64,000 nucleotides of DNA from JAWWPG01 sp963820035 (GTDB lineage: Bacteria; Actinomycetota; Actinomycetes; Propionibacteriales; Nocardioidaceae): positions 744,001 through 808,000 of the forward strand of contig CAWFYK010000002.1 in the NCBI GenBank assembly GCA_963820035.1, given 5' to 3'. A program made the translations under genes and the position numbers. Position 1 is the stretch's first letter, and every line of letters begins with the position of its first letter. Shown piece after piece: positions 7,965-15,768 of this stretch. The notes below the pieces were generated by a model. It saw nothing but the letters and a program-made list of their open reading frames with translations. It was not told the origin of the DNA and ran no database searches.

Positions 7965-9689
7965 TCAGCCTGTCGGCGGTACGTCGGCCGCGCGGTCCTC
8001 CAAGAACTCTGGGGCACCGGTCTGGCTTAGCGGTACTCGCCATCGGACGGTCGTGCCGTCGCCTGGAGCGGACTCGACGTGACAGATACCGCCGCGGGTC
8101 GCCGCGCGCTGCCGCATGTTGCGCAGGCCGCTCTCGTGGTCGGGGGTCGCGAATCCTCGTCCGTTGTCGTGCACCTCCGCCTGGAGGTAGAGCCTGCCAG
8201 CGGAGCGCTCGACCGACACCCGCACGTTGACCCGCGAGGCAGATGCGTGCCGGGCGGTGTTGGACAGTGACTCCATCAGCACGGCGGTGAGGTCCGGGCG
8301 GAGGGTGTCAGGGACGACCGAGTCGAGGGGGCCCTCCAGCTTCAGCTCCGGACGTAGGCCGAGGCTCGCTCGCGAGATCTCGACGAGCTCGCGAACCTGC
8401 GCTCCGAGCCCACCCGCCATCCCGTCGTGGCTGAGCTCGAAGATGGTGCCGCGGATGTCGGCGATCGTCGTGTCGAGATCTGCGACGGCGCCGCGCAGCC
8501 GGTCGACGACCTCGGGGTCGGATGAGCGTCGCAGGGTGCTCTGCAACGTCAGGCCGGTGGCGAAGAGACGCTGGATCACCACATCGTGCAGGTCGCGGGC
8601 GATCCGGTCGCGGTCTGCGAGCACCGCCAGCGCCGCCCGGTCATCCTGCGCCTGGGCCCGGTCGAGGGCGATGGCCGCCTGTGCCGCGAAGCCGTGCAGC
8701 GCCTGCACGTCGTCCTCGCTTGGCGAGCGGCCGACGCCCGCGCTCGTCGTACCGACGAGCAGTGCACCACCCGCACCACCCGGCCCGGTGAAGGGCACCA
8801 GCATCGCGCTGACGAGCGAGTCGAGTCCCGGGATCCGGAGCCCTTCGGCCAGCCGCACCGTCGCGGCCCGGTCGACGACGTCCGCCAAGGCGCCTTCACG
8901 AAGGAGAGTCTCCGCGACTGGACCCTCCATGTCGCCGTCCAAGGCTCGGATGTGCAGTCTCCCGTCGTCGCGTTCGAGCACCACCAGCGCGATATCGGCA
9001 GCAAGCACCTCCCGAGCCCTGGACGTCACCAGATGGAGGGCGGTCTCGAGGTCGACTCGGCGCAGGAAGGCCTGCTGGATACGCAGCGTGGCATCGAGCC
9101 ATTGCTCGCGACGGCGGACAGTGCCGAAGAGCCTGGCGTTCTCAACCGCGACACCGGCGGCAGCGGCGAGTGCCACCACGGCGTACTCGTCCTCCTCGGT
9201 GAAGTCGCCACCGCCTGCCTTGTCGGTCAGGTAGAGGTTGCCGAACACCCGGTCCCCCACTCTGACCGGAACGCCGAGGAACGAGCTCATCGGAGGATGG
9301 TGAGGGGGAAAGCCGTAGAACCTGGGGTGCTCGCGCAGGTCATGGAGTCTGAGCGGTTTGGGCTCGGTGATGAGCAGACCGAGGATGCCATGGCCGGACG
9401 GAAGGGGGCCGATCTGTGCCGTCTGCTCCTCGTTGATGCCGTGGGTGATGAACTCCGACAGTCCATCACCGTCCTGGTCGATCACGCCCATGGCGACATA
9501 GCGGGCGGACGCGAGATCCGCGGCTGCCGCGACGATGCGCTGCAACGTCTCGCGCAGGTCTAGGCTGCCGGCGACTGCCGTGACCGCATCGAGCAGCGAG
9601 CGCACGCGCCCTTCCGCCTCCACCACGCCCTCAACACGGGACAGGACGCGGCGCAGCAGGTCCTCGAGGGGCTCCTCGCGCGCACTCAC
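7965..9689 (-). CDS. devS: GAF-domain sensor histidine kinase, DosS/DevS-like
   Basis: A 574-residue cytosolic kinase with two GAF domains (about 30-185 and 205-345), a HisKA_3 dimerisation segment with the phospho-acceptor His in DRIARDLHDVVIQRL, and a C-terminal HATPase domain with DNGRGF. The first GAF domain carries GFPPHHPPMSSFLGVPV, matching the stretch that supplies the heme-ligating His in mycobacterial DosS; here it is His130 or His131. DosS-type kinases sense oxygen, NO, CO or redox state through that heme. The likely partner is the NarL-type regulator at 11.4 kb. GTG start. Heme binding is inferred from the motif only. Confidence 0.88.
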   Translation of the reverse strand: MSAREEPLEDLLRRVLSRVEGVVEAEGRVRSLLDAVTAVAGSLDLRETLQRIVAAAADLASARYVAMGVIDQDGDGLSEFITHGINEEQTAQIGPLPSGHGILGLLITEPKPLRLHDLREHPRFYGFPPHHPPMSSFLGVPVRVGDRVFGNLYLTDKAGGGDFTEEDEYAVVALAAAAGVAVENARLFGTVRRREQWLDATLRIQQAFLRRVDLETALHLVTSRAREVLAADIALVVLERDDGRLHIRALDGDMEGPVAETLLREGALADVVDRAATVRLAEGLRIPGLDSLVSAMLVPFTGPGGAGGALLVGTTSAGVGRSPSEDDVQALHGFAAQAAIALDRAQAQDDRAALAVLADRDRIARDLHDVVIQRLFATGLTLQSTLRRSSDPEVVDRLRGAVADLDTTIADIRGTIFELSHDGMAGGLGAQVRELVEISRASLGLRPELKLEGPLDSVVPDTLRPDLTAVLMESLSNTARHASASRVNVRVSVERSAGRLYLQAEVHDNGRGFATPDHESGLRNMRQRAATRGGICHVESAPGDGTTVRWRVPLSQTGAPEFLEDRAADVPPTG

Positions 9690-9758
9690 GTCGTTGAGTC
9701 TAGGTCCGCGGGCGCCGCGACCTCTCTTACGAGGCTCGAGCCGGACGACTGTCGGCCG

Positions 9759-9920
9759 CTACCGCAGCCCGGGATGACGGCTGACGATGGGCTGGTGCTG
9801 CCACCAGCGTTCGGCCTGGTGGTAGCGGCCGGCCGCGTAGAGGCCGAGGAGGAACGCGACGAACGCTGCCACGGAACCCCCCGCAAGATAGAGCTTGCTC
9901 CGATCGTTGCCTGTGGTCAT
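9759..9920 (-). CDS. Small membrane protein, C-terminal paralogue of the DoxX-like protein
   Basis: A 53-residue protein with a short polar N-terminus, one transmembrane helix (GGSVAAFVAFLLGLYAAGRY) and a polar tail with RWWQHQP. ATG at 9920 is preceded by AGGAG at good spacing. The end of the helix and tail closely resemble the C-terminus of the neighbouring DoxX-like protein (LLGLYSAGRY and RWWERL), so it looks like a duplicated or reduced C-terminal module. It lies in the DosR-like cluster, between the kinase and the DoxX-like gene, all on the minus strand. Function unknown. Confidence 0.6.
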   Translation of the reverse strand: MTTGNDRSKLYLAGGSVAAFVAFLLGLYAAGRYHQAERWWQHQPIVSRHPGLR

Positions 9921-10071
9921 GGGTTCTCTCCTGGCGGATGGTGACGGGGCTGCTGGGGCCAAGCCTATGATGCCGTGCCCCACGGGAACAGGTACTCGGT
10001 TTCGTCAACCACGGCCAGACGACGAGGGTATGGCGCACCAGTCCCGCCGACACACCGGACCTTTTCCGCGG

Positions 10072-10665
10072 CTACTTCAGGATGGGGGACCGCTGCGTGA
10101 AGGACAGGCGCTCCCACCAGCGACCCAGCCCGATGTAGCGGCCGGCGCTGTAGAGGCCTAGCAGGATGCAGACCAGCATGCCGATCGTGTGCTCGTCGAA
10201 CAGCGGGTTGTTGGCCGGCGTCAGGACGACACTCCACATCATCAGGAAGAGCAGCGCACCCGCGGCACTCCCGATGCGCATGAAGATGCCGAAGGTCAGC
10301 GCAGTGCCGATACAGAACAGAGCGCCCATGAACATCACGTCGGCGAACCAGGTGCCGGCGAGCGTGTGGTAGACGCCCTCGAAGGGGCCCTTGGCGGCAT
10401 AGGCGAGGAAGCCGTTCGTGGGGCTGCCACCATGGATCCACGCATCGGTGCCGAACCTGGTGGTGACACCGGTGTCGGCGTTCACTCCGGTCGACCAGCC
10501 GAGGCCGAGAAGCTTGTCGAAGAAGGCCCACAGGAACGAGAAGCCTACGACGATTCGCAGTGCGCCGAACACGTAGTGGCCGATGGCGTTCACGGGCTGT
10601 TCGGTCGTGGTGACGTCGACGTGACCGGCCACCAGCGGTTGCTCGGGATTATGGGTCGTGGTCAT
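10072..10665 (-). CDS. DoxX/DoxD-like membrane protein
   Basis: A 197-residue integral membrane protein with about four transmembrane segments (starting near residues 30, 100, 125 and 155) and a conserved first helix region LRIVVGFSFLWAFFDKLLG. This pattern fits the DoxX/DoxD family, which includes thiosulfate:quinone oxidoreductase subunits and oxidative-stress membrane complexes. ATG at 10665 is supported by AGGAGAT 5 bases upstream; the longer frame lacks a site and crosses the divergent usp promoter. It is divergent from usp, with a candidate DosR box between them, so hypoxic or redox control is plausible. The specific reaction is unknown. Confidence 0.75.
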   Translation of the reverse strand: MTTTHNPEQPLVAGHVDVTTTEQPVNAIGHYVFGALRIVVGFSFLWAFFDKLLGLGWSTGVNADTGVTTRFGTDAWIHGGSPTNGFLAYAAKGPFEGVYHTLAGTWFADVMFMGALFCIGTALTFGIFMRIGSAAGALLFLMMWSVVLTPANNPLFDEHTIGMLVCILLGLYSAGRYIGLGRWWERLSFTQRSPILK

Positions 10666-10764
10666 GGCATCTCCTGATGGGCATGTTAGGGAAGGCTGTC
10701 TTACCTGGACCCAACCTGGCCTGCCGAGTCGACTTCGCGCATCAGGACGAGGACCCCACTTCAG

Positions 10765-10778
10765 GGGGCTTAGGTCCC
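10765..10778. promoter_or_regulatory. Candidate DosR/DevR box between doxX-like gene and usp
   Basis: GGGGCTTAGGTCCC matches 12 of 14 positions of the DosR core GGGACTWWAGTCCC and lies 70 bases upstream of the usp start, in the divergent intergenic region. The assignment rests on sequence similarity plus the nearby DosR-like regulator and DosS-like kinase. Confidence 0.5.
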
Positions 10779-10848
10779 AGGCCCGCTGGACCTCTGGCAC
10801 TGACCGACCACGTGCACCACGCCCACGATGGACCCAGGAGGTCACACC

Positions 10849-11328
10849 ATGAACGAGAGCCGTGCGCCCATCGTCGTCGGGGTGGACGAAACCCCAGCGG
10901 CACAGACCGCCTTACGCTTCGCACTCCACGAAGCCAGTCGACGCGGGAGTGCCCTCGATGTCGTGACCGCCTGGCGCTGGCAGCCGACGACGCAGGACCC
11001 GAGCCCGCAAGACTCGCGGGAGGTGGCCCGCGCGGAGGCCCAGGGCATTCAGGACCGAGCCGTGGCCCTGGCTCTCGAAGGAATGGACGGCTCGCCCGTG
11101 CTGTCCCGTCAGGTGGTCGAAGGTGATCCCGCCGACGTGCTGCTGCGGGTGTCACGCGCTGCCGACTATCTCGTCGTCGGCAGCGGCCGGAAGGGGCCGG
11201 TCAAGCGGATGCTGCTCGGCTCCGTCAGTGCCGACTGCGTCCGGAAGGCCATCTGCCCCGTCCTGGTGGTGCCGGCACCTCTCGCCCAGGACAGACACGG
11301 CGACCTGGTGATGAGCGCTCAGGAGTGA
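10849..11328 (+). CDS. Universal stress protein (UspA family)
   Basis: A 159-residue single Usp domain. The ATP-binding type motif G-2X-G-9X-G-S/T is present as GSGRKGPVKRMLLGSVS near residue 118, and the strand-turn IVVGVDETPAA opens the fold. ATG at 10849 has AGGAGG 6 bases upstream. In mycobacteria, Usp genes are core members of the DosR regulon; here the gene sits behind a candidate DosR box and next to a DosR-like regulator. Its molecular role is not settled, but ATP-binding Usp proteins act in growth arrest and stress survival. Confidence 0.9.
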   Translation: MNESRAPIVVGVDETPAAQTALRFALHEASRRGSALDVVTAWRWQPTTQDPSPQDSREVARAEAQGIQDRAVALALEGMDGSPVLSRQVVEGDPADVLLRVSRAADYLVVGSGRKGPVKRMLLGSVSADCVRKAICPVLVVPAPLAQDRHGDLVMSAQE

Positions 11329-11425
11329 CGTTCATCCCAGGCCAGTGGTGGATCGATCGGCGTGGTGACGGTCCGCTGCGTGGCGATCCGGATCGGGACG
11401 ATCCGCGGCGGCGGACAATCGGCGG

Positions 11426-12088
11426 CTAGTGTTCCTGGCCGGTCGCCGGGTGCAGCTTGGCCGCCAGGACCGCCGCCTGGGTACGCCGCTCGAGGCCTAG
11501 CTTGGCGAGGATGCTGGATACGTAGTTCTTCACGGTCTTCTCCGCGAGGAACATCGTCTCGGCGATCTGCCGGTTGGTCATCCCCTCCGCGATGTGTCCG
11601 AGGATCTTGCGCTCCTGCTCGGTCAGCGACCGGAGCTCGTCCGGCTGGTCACTCCCTCTGCGGAGCCTCTCGAGGACGCGGTGCGTCACGGCAGGGTCCA
11701 GCAGTGACTGGCCGCTGGCCACCTGGCGAACCGCCTCGACGAGGTCGTTGCCCCTGATCTGCTTGAGGACGTAACCGGCCGCGCCGGCCATGATGGCGGC
11801 GAACAGCGCGTCGTCGTCGTCGTACGACGTCAGGATCAGGGCATGGATCGAGGGGTCGATCGAACGGATGTCGCGGCAGACGTCGATGCCGGAGCCATCC
11901 GGGAGTCGGCCGTCGAGCACCGCGACGTGCGGGTGCAGTGCCGGGATGCGGGCGGCGGCCTCGCGCGCGAGCCCCGCCTCCCCCACCACGACGATGTCGG
12001 GCTCGGCCTCGAGCAGCTCACGGAGTCCGCGGCGGACCACCTCATGATCGTCGAGCAGGAACACGCGGATGACGTCAGGGTCTGGCAT
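11426..12088 (-). CDS. devR: Response regulator, NarL/LuxR family, DosR/DevR-like
   Basis: A 220-residue two-domain regulator. The receiver domain has the acidic pair in FLLDDHEVV and the phospho-acceptor Asp59 in AVLDGRLPDGSG, a stretch very like mycobacterial DosR. The C-terminal LuxR helix-turn-helix is LTEQERKILGHIAEGMTNRQ onward. ATG at 12088 has AAGGA upstream; ATG at 12100 is an alternative four residues earlier. It probably pairs with the GAF kinase at 7965-9689 although they are not adjacent. A candidate DosR box about 60 bases upstream suggests autoregulation. Confidence 0.9.
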   Translation of the reverse strand: MPDPDVIRVFLLDDHEVVRRGLRELLEAEPDIVVVGEAGLAREAAARIPALHPHVAVLDGRLPDGSGIDVCRDIRSIDPSIHALILTSYDDDDALFAAIMAGAAGYVLKQIRGNDLVEAVRQVASGQSLLDPAVTHRVLERLRRGSDQPDELRSLTEQERKILGHIAEGMTNRQIAETMFLAEKTVKNYVSSILAKLGLERRTQAAVLAAKLHPATGQEH

Positions 12089-12147
12089 AGCATCCTTCAT
12101 ACCCGCCGCTCCGCGGACGTGCCAGCGACGAACGGGACTGTTGGACG

Positions 12148-12161
12148 GGACCTTCGGCCCT
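12148..12161. promoter_or_regulatory. Candidate DosR/DevR box upstream of devR-like gene
   Basis: GGGACCTTCGGCCC matches 11 of 14 positions of GGGACTWWAGTCCC and lies 60 bases upstream of the devR-like start, between devR and rdgB. A second GGGAC half-site is at 12135-12139. Autoregulation is inferred. Confidence 0.4.
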
Positions 12162-12175
12162 ATACCGGAGGGCGA

Positions 12176-12793
12176 CTACCGCACCGGGCCTTGACTCGCC
12201 CACCGGGCGACCACCGGCGCGATCGCCCGGAGCGCCTTGCCACGATGGCTGATCGCGTCCTTCTCGGCGTCGGGAAGCTCGGCCGTCGTGCGGCTGCCAC
12301 CGTCGGGTACGAACAGCACGTCGTAGCCGAAACCACCCGTCCCACGGAGCTCGCGGATGACCTGGCCGGGCATCTCCCCCAACGCGATCTCCTCGACCCC
12401 GCCTGGTGCACAGAAGGCGACGGCGCACCTGAACTGGGCGCCACGCCGGACATCAGGAGTGTCCTCGAGCTGCTCGAGGAGGAGGGCGTTGTTGGCGGCG
12501 TCGACCTTCGCCCGCCCGGCCCAGCGGGCCGACAGCACCCCAGGCATCCCCCGCAGGGCGTCGACGCAGAGGCCACTGTCGTCCGCCAGCGACGGCAGCC
12601 CCGTCGCCTGCAGACCCGCACGGGCCTTGATGAGGGCGTTGCCCTCGAAGCTGGGTTCGGTCTCGGCCGGCTCGTCGTACGACGGAACGTCCGCGAGCCC
12701 GAGCACCTCGATGCCCGGGACGGCGCTGTTCAGGATCCGGCGCAGCTCCTCGAGCTTCTTCGAGTTGCGCGACGCCAGGAAGACCCGGGTCAC
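12176..12793 (-). CDS. rdgB: Non-canonical purine NTP pyrophosphatase (dITP/XTP), RdgB/HAM1
   Basis: A 205-residue house-cleaning enzyme that hydrolyses ITP, dITP and XTP to monophosphates and pyrophosphate, keeping deaminated purines out of nucleic acids. All HAM1 motifs are visible: LASRNSKKLEEL, PSFEGNALIKA, LADDSGLCVDAL, the substrate-binding FGYDVLFVP and ISHRGKAL. The GTG at 12793 overlaps the rph stop as GTGA, a standard coupling; the longer frame to 12835 is inside rph. The rph-rdgB order is conserved across actinobacteria. Confidence 0.94.
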   Translation of the reverse strand: MTRVFLASRNSKKLEELRRILNSAVPGIEVLGLADVPSYDEPAETEPSFEGNALIKARAGLQATGLPSLADDSGLCVDALRGMPGVLSARWAGRAKVDAANNALLLEQLEDTPDVRRGAQFRCAVAFCAPGGVEEIALGEMPGQVIRELRGTGGFGYDVLFVPDGGSRTTAELPDAEKDAISHRGKALRAIAPVVARWASQGPVR

Positions 12794-13509
12794 GACGCGA
12801 GCGCCTCCTGCTGCATCCGAGTCAGATCGGCGCATCCCTTGACGGCGAGCTCGAGAAGCGCGTCGAGCTCCGCGCGGCCGAACGGGTCGGCCTCCGCCGT
12901 GCCCTGCACCTCGACGTAGCGCCCGTCGCCGGTCATCACGACGTTCATGTCGGTCTCCGCCCGCACGTCCTCCTCGTATGGCAGGTCGAGACGCGGCTCG
13001 CCGTCGACCAGCCCCACGGAGACCGCGGCCACGGAGCCACGCAACGGCTCGCCCTTGAGCGCGCCTCGGCCGCGGAGGTGCTGCACCGCGTCGGCGAGGG
13101 CGACGTAGGCACCGGTGATGGATGCGGTGCGGGTGCCGCCGTCGGCCTGGAGGACGTCGCAGTCGAGCACGATCGTGTTCTCACCGAGCGCCCGGTAGTC
13201 GATGACGGCGCGGAGCGACCGGCCGATGAGCCGTGAGATCTCGTGGGTACGGCCCCCGATGCGGCCTTTGACGGACTCACGGTCGGACCGGGTGTGGGTC
13301 GAGCTCGGCAGCATCGCGTACTCGGCGGTCACCCAACCGAGCCCGCTGTCCTTGCGCCACCGAGGGACGCCGGTGGTGGCGCTGGCGACACACAGCACCC
13401 GGGTGCGGCCGAACTCGACGAGCACAGAGCCGGCTGCGTGGTCGAGCCAGTTCCGGTTGAGGGTGATGGGGCGCAGTTCGTCGGCCGCACGGCCGTCAGC
13501 TCGGGTCAT
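12790..13509 (-). CDS. rph: Ribonuclease PH
   Basis: A 239-residue phosphorolytic 3'-5' exoribonuclease that trims tRNA 3' ends using phosphate. The fold starts with LRPITLNRNWLDHAAGSVLV; phosphate and tRNA contacts fall in RIGGRTHEISRLIGRSLRA; TIVLDCDVLQADGGTRTA is the family's core signature. ATG at 13509 gives the usual N-terminus; the frame runs on to 13971 through repeated non-coding sequence, which I reject. It is coupled to rdgB. In mycobacteria, rph lies directly after the MBL gene, but here 2.3 kb containing two plus-strand genes and a repeat block separate them. Confidence 0.95.
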   Translation of the reverse strand: MTRADGRAADELRPITLNRNWLDHAAGSVLVEFGRTRVLCVASATTGVPRWRKDSGLGWVTAEYAMLPSSTHTRSDRESVKGRIGGRTHEISRLIGRSLRAVIDYRALGENTIVLDCDVLQADGGTRTASITGAYVALADAVQHLRGRGALKGEPLRGSVAAVSVGLVDGEPRLDLPYEEDVRAETDMNVVMTGDGRYVEVQGTAEADPFGRAELDALLELAVKGCADLTRMQQEALAS

Positions 13510-13577
13510 GGCGCCGACCCTATCGCCGGGCTCGAGACGGGCCGGACCCGATCGGCCGCGCCCATCAGGGGCCCCTG

Positions 13578-13624
13578 CCCGGTGGCCAGCCCGGTGGCCA
13601 GCCCGGTGGCCAGCCCGGTGGCCA
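13578..13624. repeat. 12-bp tandem repeat, four units
   Basis: Four head-to-tail copies of CCCGGTGGCCAG (the last lacking its final base) in the 228-bp gap between the divergent rph and sigma-factor genes. Each unit contains the palindrome GGCC. No function is evident; it could be slippage-derived or part of a promoter region. Confidence 0.85.
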
Positions 13625-13672
13625 TATCCGGTCGCCGCGCATCGCCGGCTCGGCGGCCCCGGACGAACTGCC

Positions 13673-13714
13673 GTGACGGGTTTGGCGTGACGGGTTTGGC
13701 GTGACGGGTTTGGC
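13673..13714. repeat. 14-bp tandem repeat, three perfect units
   Basis: Three exact copies of GTGACGGGTTTGGC end 23 bases before the sigma-factor start, so they overlap its likely promoter or leader. They could be an operator. The unit resembles part of the reverse complement of the 27.4-kb array unit (GTGACGGTTCGGCG), with one extra base and one change. Confidence 0.85.
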
Positions 13715-13737
13715 CGACTCGGGACGATAATCAGAAT

Positions 13738-14274
13738 GTGAGCGAATCCGTGTCTGCCGTCCCCGATGCGGACGCGCTGCTCACGCTTTACGACGAGGCA
13801 CTGCCCGTCGTCTACGGATACCTGCTCACCCGCTGTGGACAACGCGAAGAGGCGGAGGATCTGACGACGGAGACGTTCATGGCCGCGGTCGACGCCGTAC
13901 GACGTCAGACCGTCCCTGACCTCACCACCCGCTGGCTCATCGGCGTCGCTCGACACAAGCTGGCCGACCACTGGCGACGATCCGCACGCGACCAGGCTCG
14001 GCTGAGCGCCATCCGAGGCAGCCTAGGGGACCAGCTGGTCGACCCGTGGGACGTGGAGCTCGACCGGGTGGTCGCCGAGGAGACGCTCGCCGGGCTCACC
14101 CCGCTGCACCGGCTCGTCCTCACGCTCCGCTACGTGGACGACCTGCCCGTTGCGGAGACGGCCGAGGTGATCGGCCGCAGTCTGGCAGCGACGGAGTCGC
14201 TCCTGACGAGGGCGAAGGCCGCTTTCCGCGAGGCCTACCCCTCCGAGGACACGACGGAAGGAGGGGCGACATGA
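13738..14274 (+). CDS. ECF-like sigma-70 family RNA polymerase sigma factor
   Basis: A 178-residue sigma factor with region 2 (LPVVYGYLLTRCGQREEAED onward, residues 20-85) and region 4 (LTPLHRLVLTLRYVDDLPVA, then the helix-turn-helix ETAEVIGRSLAATES, residues 120-170). It directs RNA polymerase to alternative promoters. The GTG start follows the 14-bp repeats. Its stop overlaps the ATG of the next gene (ATGA), so the VOC-domain protein is translated with it. No classical anti-sigma factor lies beside it. Target promoters are unknown. Confidence 0.88.
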   Translation: MSESVSAVPDADALLTLYDEALPVVYGYLLTRCGQREEAEDLTTETFMAAVDAVRRQTVPDLTTRWLIGVARHKLADHWRRSARDQARLSAIRGSLGDQLVDPWDVELDRVVAEETLAGLTPLHRLVLTLRYVDDLPVAETAEVIGRSLAATESLLTRAKAAFREAYPSEDTTEGGAT

Positions 14275-14909
14275 GCGACCCGCTGGACATCCTGCGACGT
14301 GAACCGAGCGCCGTCTTCCCCGACCCGGAGTTCGCCGACCGGCTGCGCGCACGGCTCACGCGCGCCCTCGACCCCCAGGAAGCCGACTATCACCTAGGAG
14401 CAGACATGAGTCCCACCCCCGCGTCCTCGACCGCCAGTCAACCTGCCGAGACGGCAAGGCCGGCCGAGAGGGACGCGGCCGAGGCGGCAACGCCGGCCGA
14501 GGCGGCAACGCCGGCCGAGGCGGCAACGCCGGCGATGGTGCCCTACCTCGCCGCCCAGGGCGCTCGAGAGGCCATCGACTGGTACACCGACGTGTTCGGC
14601 GCCACCCTCGCCGGCGACCCGATCGTGATGCCCGACGGCCGCATCGGCCACAGCGAGCTGCACATCGGACGAGCCGTCATCTACCTCTCCGATGCACACC
14701 CCGAGATCGGTGTTGTCGCGCCGACGGCGGGCGAGGCCTCGGTCAGCCTGATGCTGACAGTCGACGACGCGGACGCCGTACTCGCTCGTGCACAGCGAGC
14801 CGGTGGCCGAAGCGACCGAGAGCCCTACGACGCCTACGGGCGGCGCAACGCGTGGATGATCGACCCGTTCGGGCATCGCTGGGGACTGAACAGCCCGATT
14901 CGAGGCTGA
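14271..14909 (+). CDS. VOC (glyoxalase-like) domain protein with N-terminal extension, sigma-factor partner
   Basis: A 212-residue protein. Residues 1-40 (SDPLDILRREPSAVFPDPEF, then a basic helix) resemble short segments at the start of sigma-factor-linked proteins. Residues 55-85 form an Ala/Pro/Glu linker with three EAATPA repeats. From about residue 87 there is one PhnB-type VOC domain: VPYLAAQGAREAIDWYTDVF, then GHSELHIG and the C-terminal DPFGHRWGLNSP. VOC domains bind metal and act as glyoxalases, dioxygenases or resistance proteins; a regulatory or sensing role is suggested only by coupling to the sigma gene. GGAGGGG precedes the ATG. The linker repeat is 18 bp long in DNA. Confidence 0.78.
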   Translation: MSDPLDILRREPSAVFPDPEFADRLRARLTRALDPQEADYHLGADMSPTPASSTASQPAETARPAERDAAEAATPAEAATPAEAATPAMVPYLAAQGAREAIDWYTDVFGATLAGDPIVMPDGRIGHSELHIGRAVIYLSDAHPEIGVVAPTAGEASVSLMLTVDDADAVLARAQRAGGRSDREPYDAYGRRNAWMIDPFGHRWGLNSPIRG

Positions 14910-14962
14910 CGGTACGACGGCCCCAGGCCCTGCGGATTCGTCCGGTCACGACGCAACGCAAC

Positions 14963-15179
14963 CATCCGAGAGTTTCGGCACCACCATCCGAGACTTCCGG
15001 CACCACCATCCGAGAGTTCCGGTACGACGATCCGAGACTTCCGGCACCACCATCCGAGAGTTCCGGCACCACCATCCGAGAGTTCCGGCACGACGATCCG
15101 AGACTTCCGGCACCACCATCCGAGAGTTCCGGCACCACCATCCGAGAGTTCCGGTACGACGATCCGAGACTCCCGGCAT
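14963..15179. repeat. 22-bp repeat array A2, left arm (ten units, inverted orientation)
   Basis: Nine full units and one truncated unit. Read on the plus strand a unit is CATCCGAGAGTTCCGG followed by CACCAC, or GATCCGAGACTTCCGG preceded by TACGAC. This is the reverse complement of the units in arrays A1 and A2-right. It begins 53 bases after the VOC gene stop and runs directly into the core element at 15183. It is part of an 0.86-kb gap between convergent genes; no coding sequence in it is credible. Confidence 0.95.
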
Positions 15180-15182
15180 CGG

Positions 15183-15449
15183 CATGGCCGGCTGCGGGGT
15201 CCCCTCTGTCAAGCGGCGTGCGTTGGTCGGGACGTGAAGAACAGCGGTGACGGCGGCTTTCGAGCTGCTCGTGTTGGTATGGCGCCGCGCGTCTGGGCCG
15301 GTGAACACAATCACGTTCGCAAACAAAGAAGTTCGGCGCCAGTGCGACGGAACCACCTCGAGGGCCGTTGCGTCACTGCCGTTGTTCACGTCCCGAGCAA
15401 CGCACGCCGCCTGAAGGAAGCGACCCGCAATCGGGCTGTGCCGCAGGGT
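15183..15449. repeat. Palindromic core element, copy 1 (267 bp)
   Basis: A 267-bp element between two oppositely oriented 22-bp arrays. Within it, 15213-15252 and 15371-15410 form an imperfect inverted repeat matching at 36 of 40 positions. The symmetry continues inward (about 23 of 34 positions at 15254-15287 against its counterpart) to a loop near 15295-15335, and more weakly outward. Comparison with 21925-22191 shows no difference or indel in my reading. Short open frames cross it in both directions, but they continue into the arrays and show no protein-like character. It may be a mobile or structural element, or the template for a hairpin RNA. Confidence 0.9.
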
Positions 15450-15746
15450 CGGATCGTGGTGCCGGAACTCTCGGATCGTCGTACCAAAACTCTCGGATCG
15501 TCCTACCAAAACTCTCGGATCGTGGTGCCGGAACTCTCGGATGGTCCTGCCAAAACTCTCGGATCGTACGTACCAAAACTCTCGGATCGACGTGCCAAAA
15601 CTCTCGGATCGTCCTACCAAAACTCTCGGATCGTCGTACCAAAACTCTCGGATCGTCGTACCAAAACTCTCGGATCGTGGTGCCAGAACTCTCGGATCGT
15701 GGTGCCAGAACTCTCGGATCGTGGTGCCAGAACTCTCGGATGGTCG
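15450..15746. repeat. 22-bp repeat array A2, right arm (thirteen units plus partial)
   Basis: Twelve 22-bp units and one 23-bp unit, plus a truncated fourteenth, in the same orientation as array A1 and opposite to the left arm. The constant half is AACTCTCGGAT; the variable half takes forms such as CGTGGTGCCGG, CGTCGTACCAA, CGTCCTACCAA and CGTGGTGCCAG. It ends 23 bases before the stop of the convergent MBL gene. Confidence 0.95.
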
Positions 15747-15768
15747 GGAGGTAGCAGAGCAGGCTGGG

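Noticed and set aside
10698..10715. Third DosR box near the DoxX-like start (TTGGGTCC half-site)
   Set aside because: Only one half matches; the second half shows no CCC. Below the level of the two boxes reported.
15183..15449. Core as an insertion sequence encoding a transposase
   Set aside because: At 267 bp it is too short for a transposase and no target duplication is visible, because the flanks are themselves repeats. A non-autonomous element remains possible.
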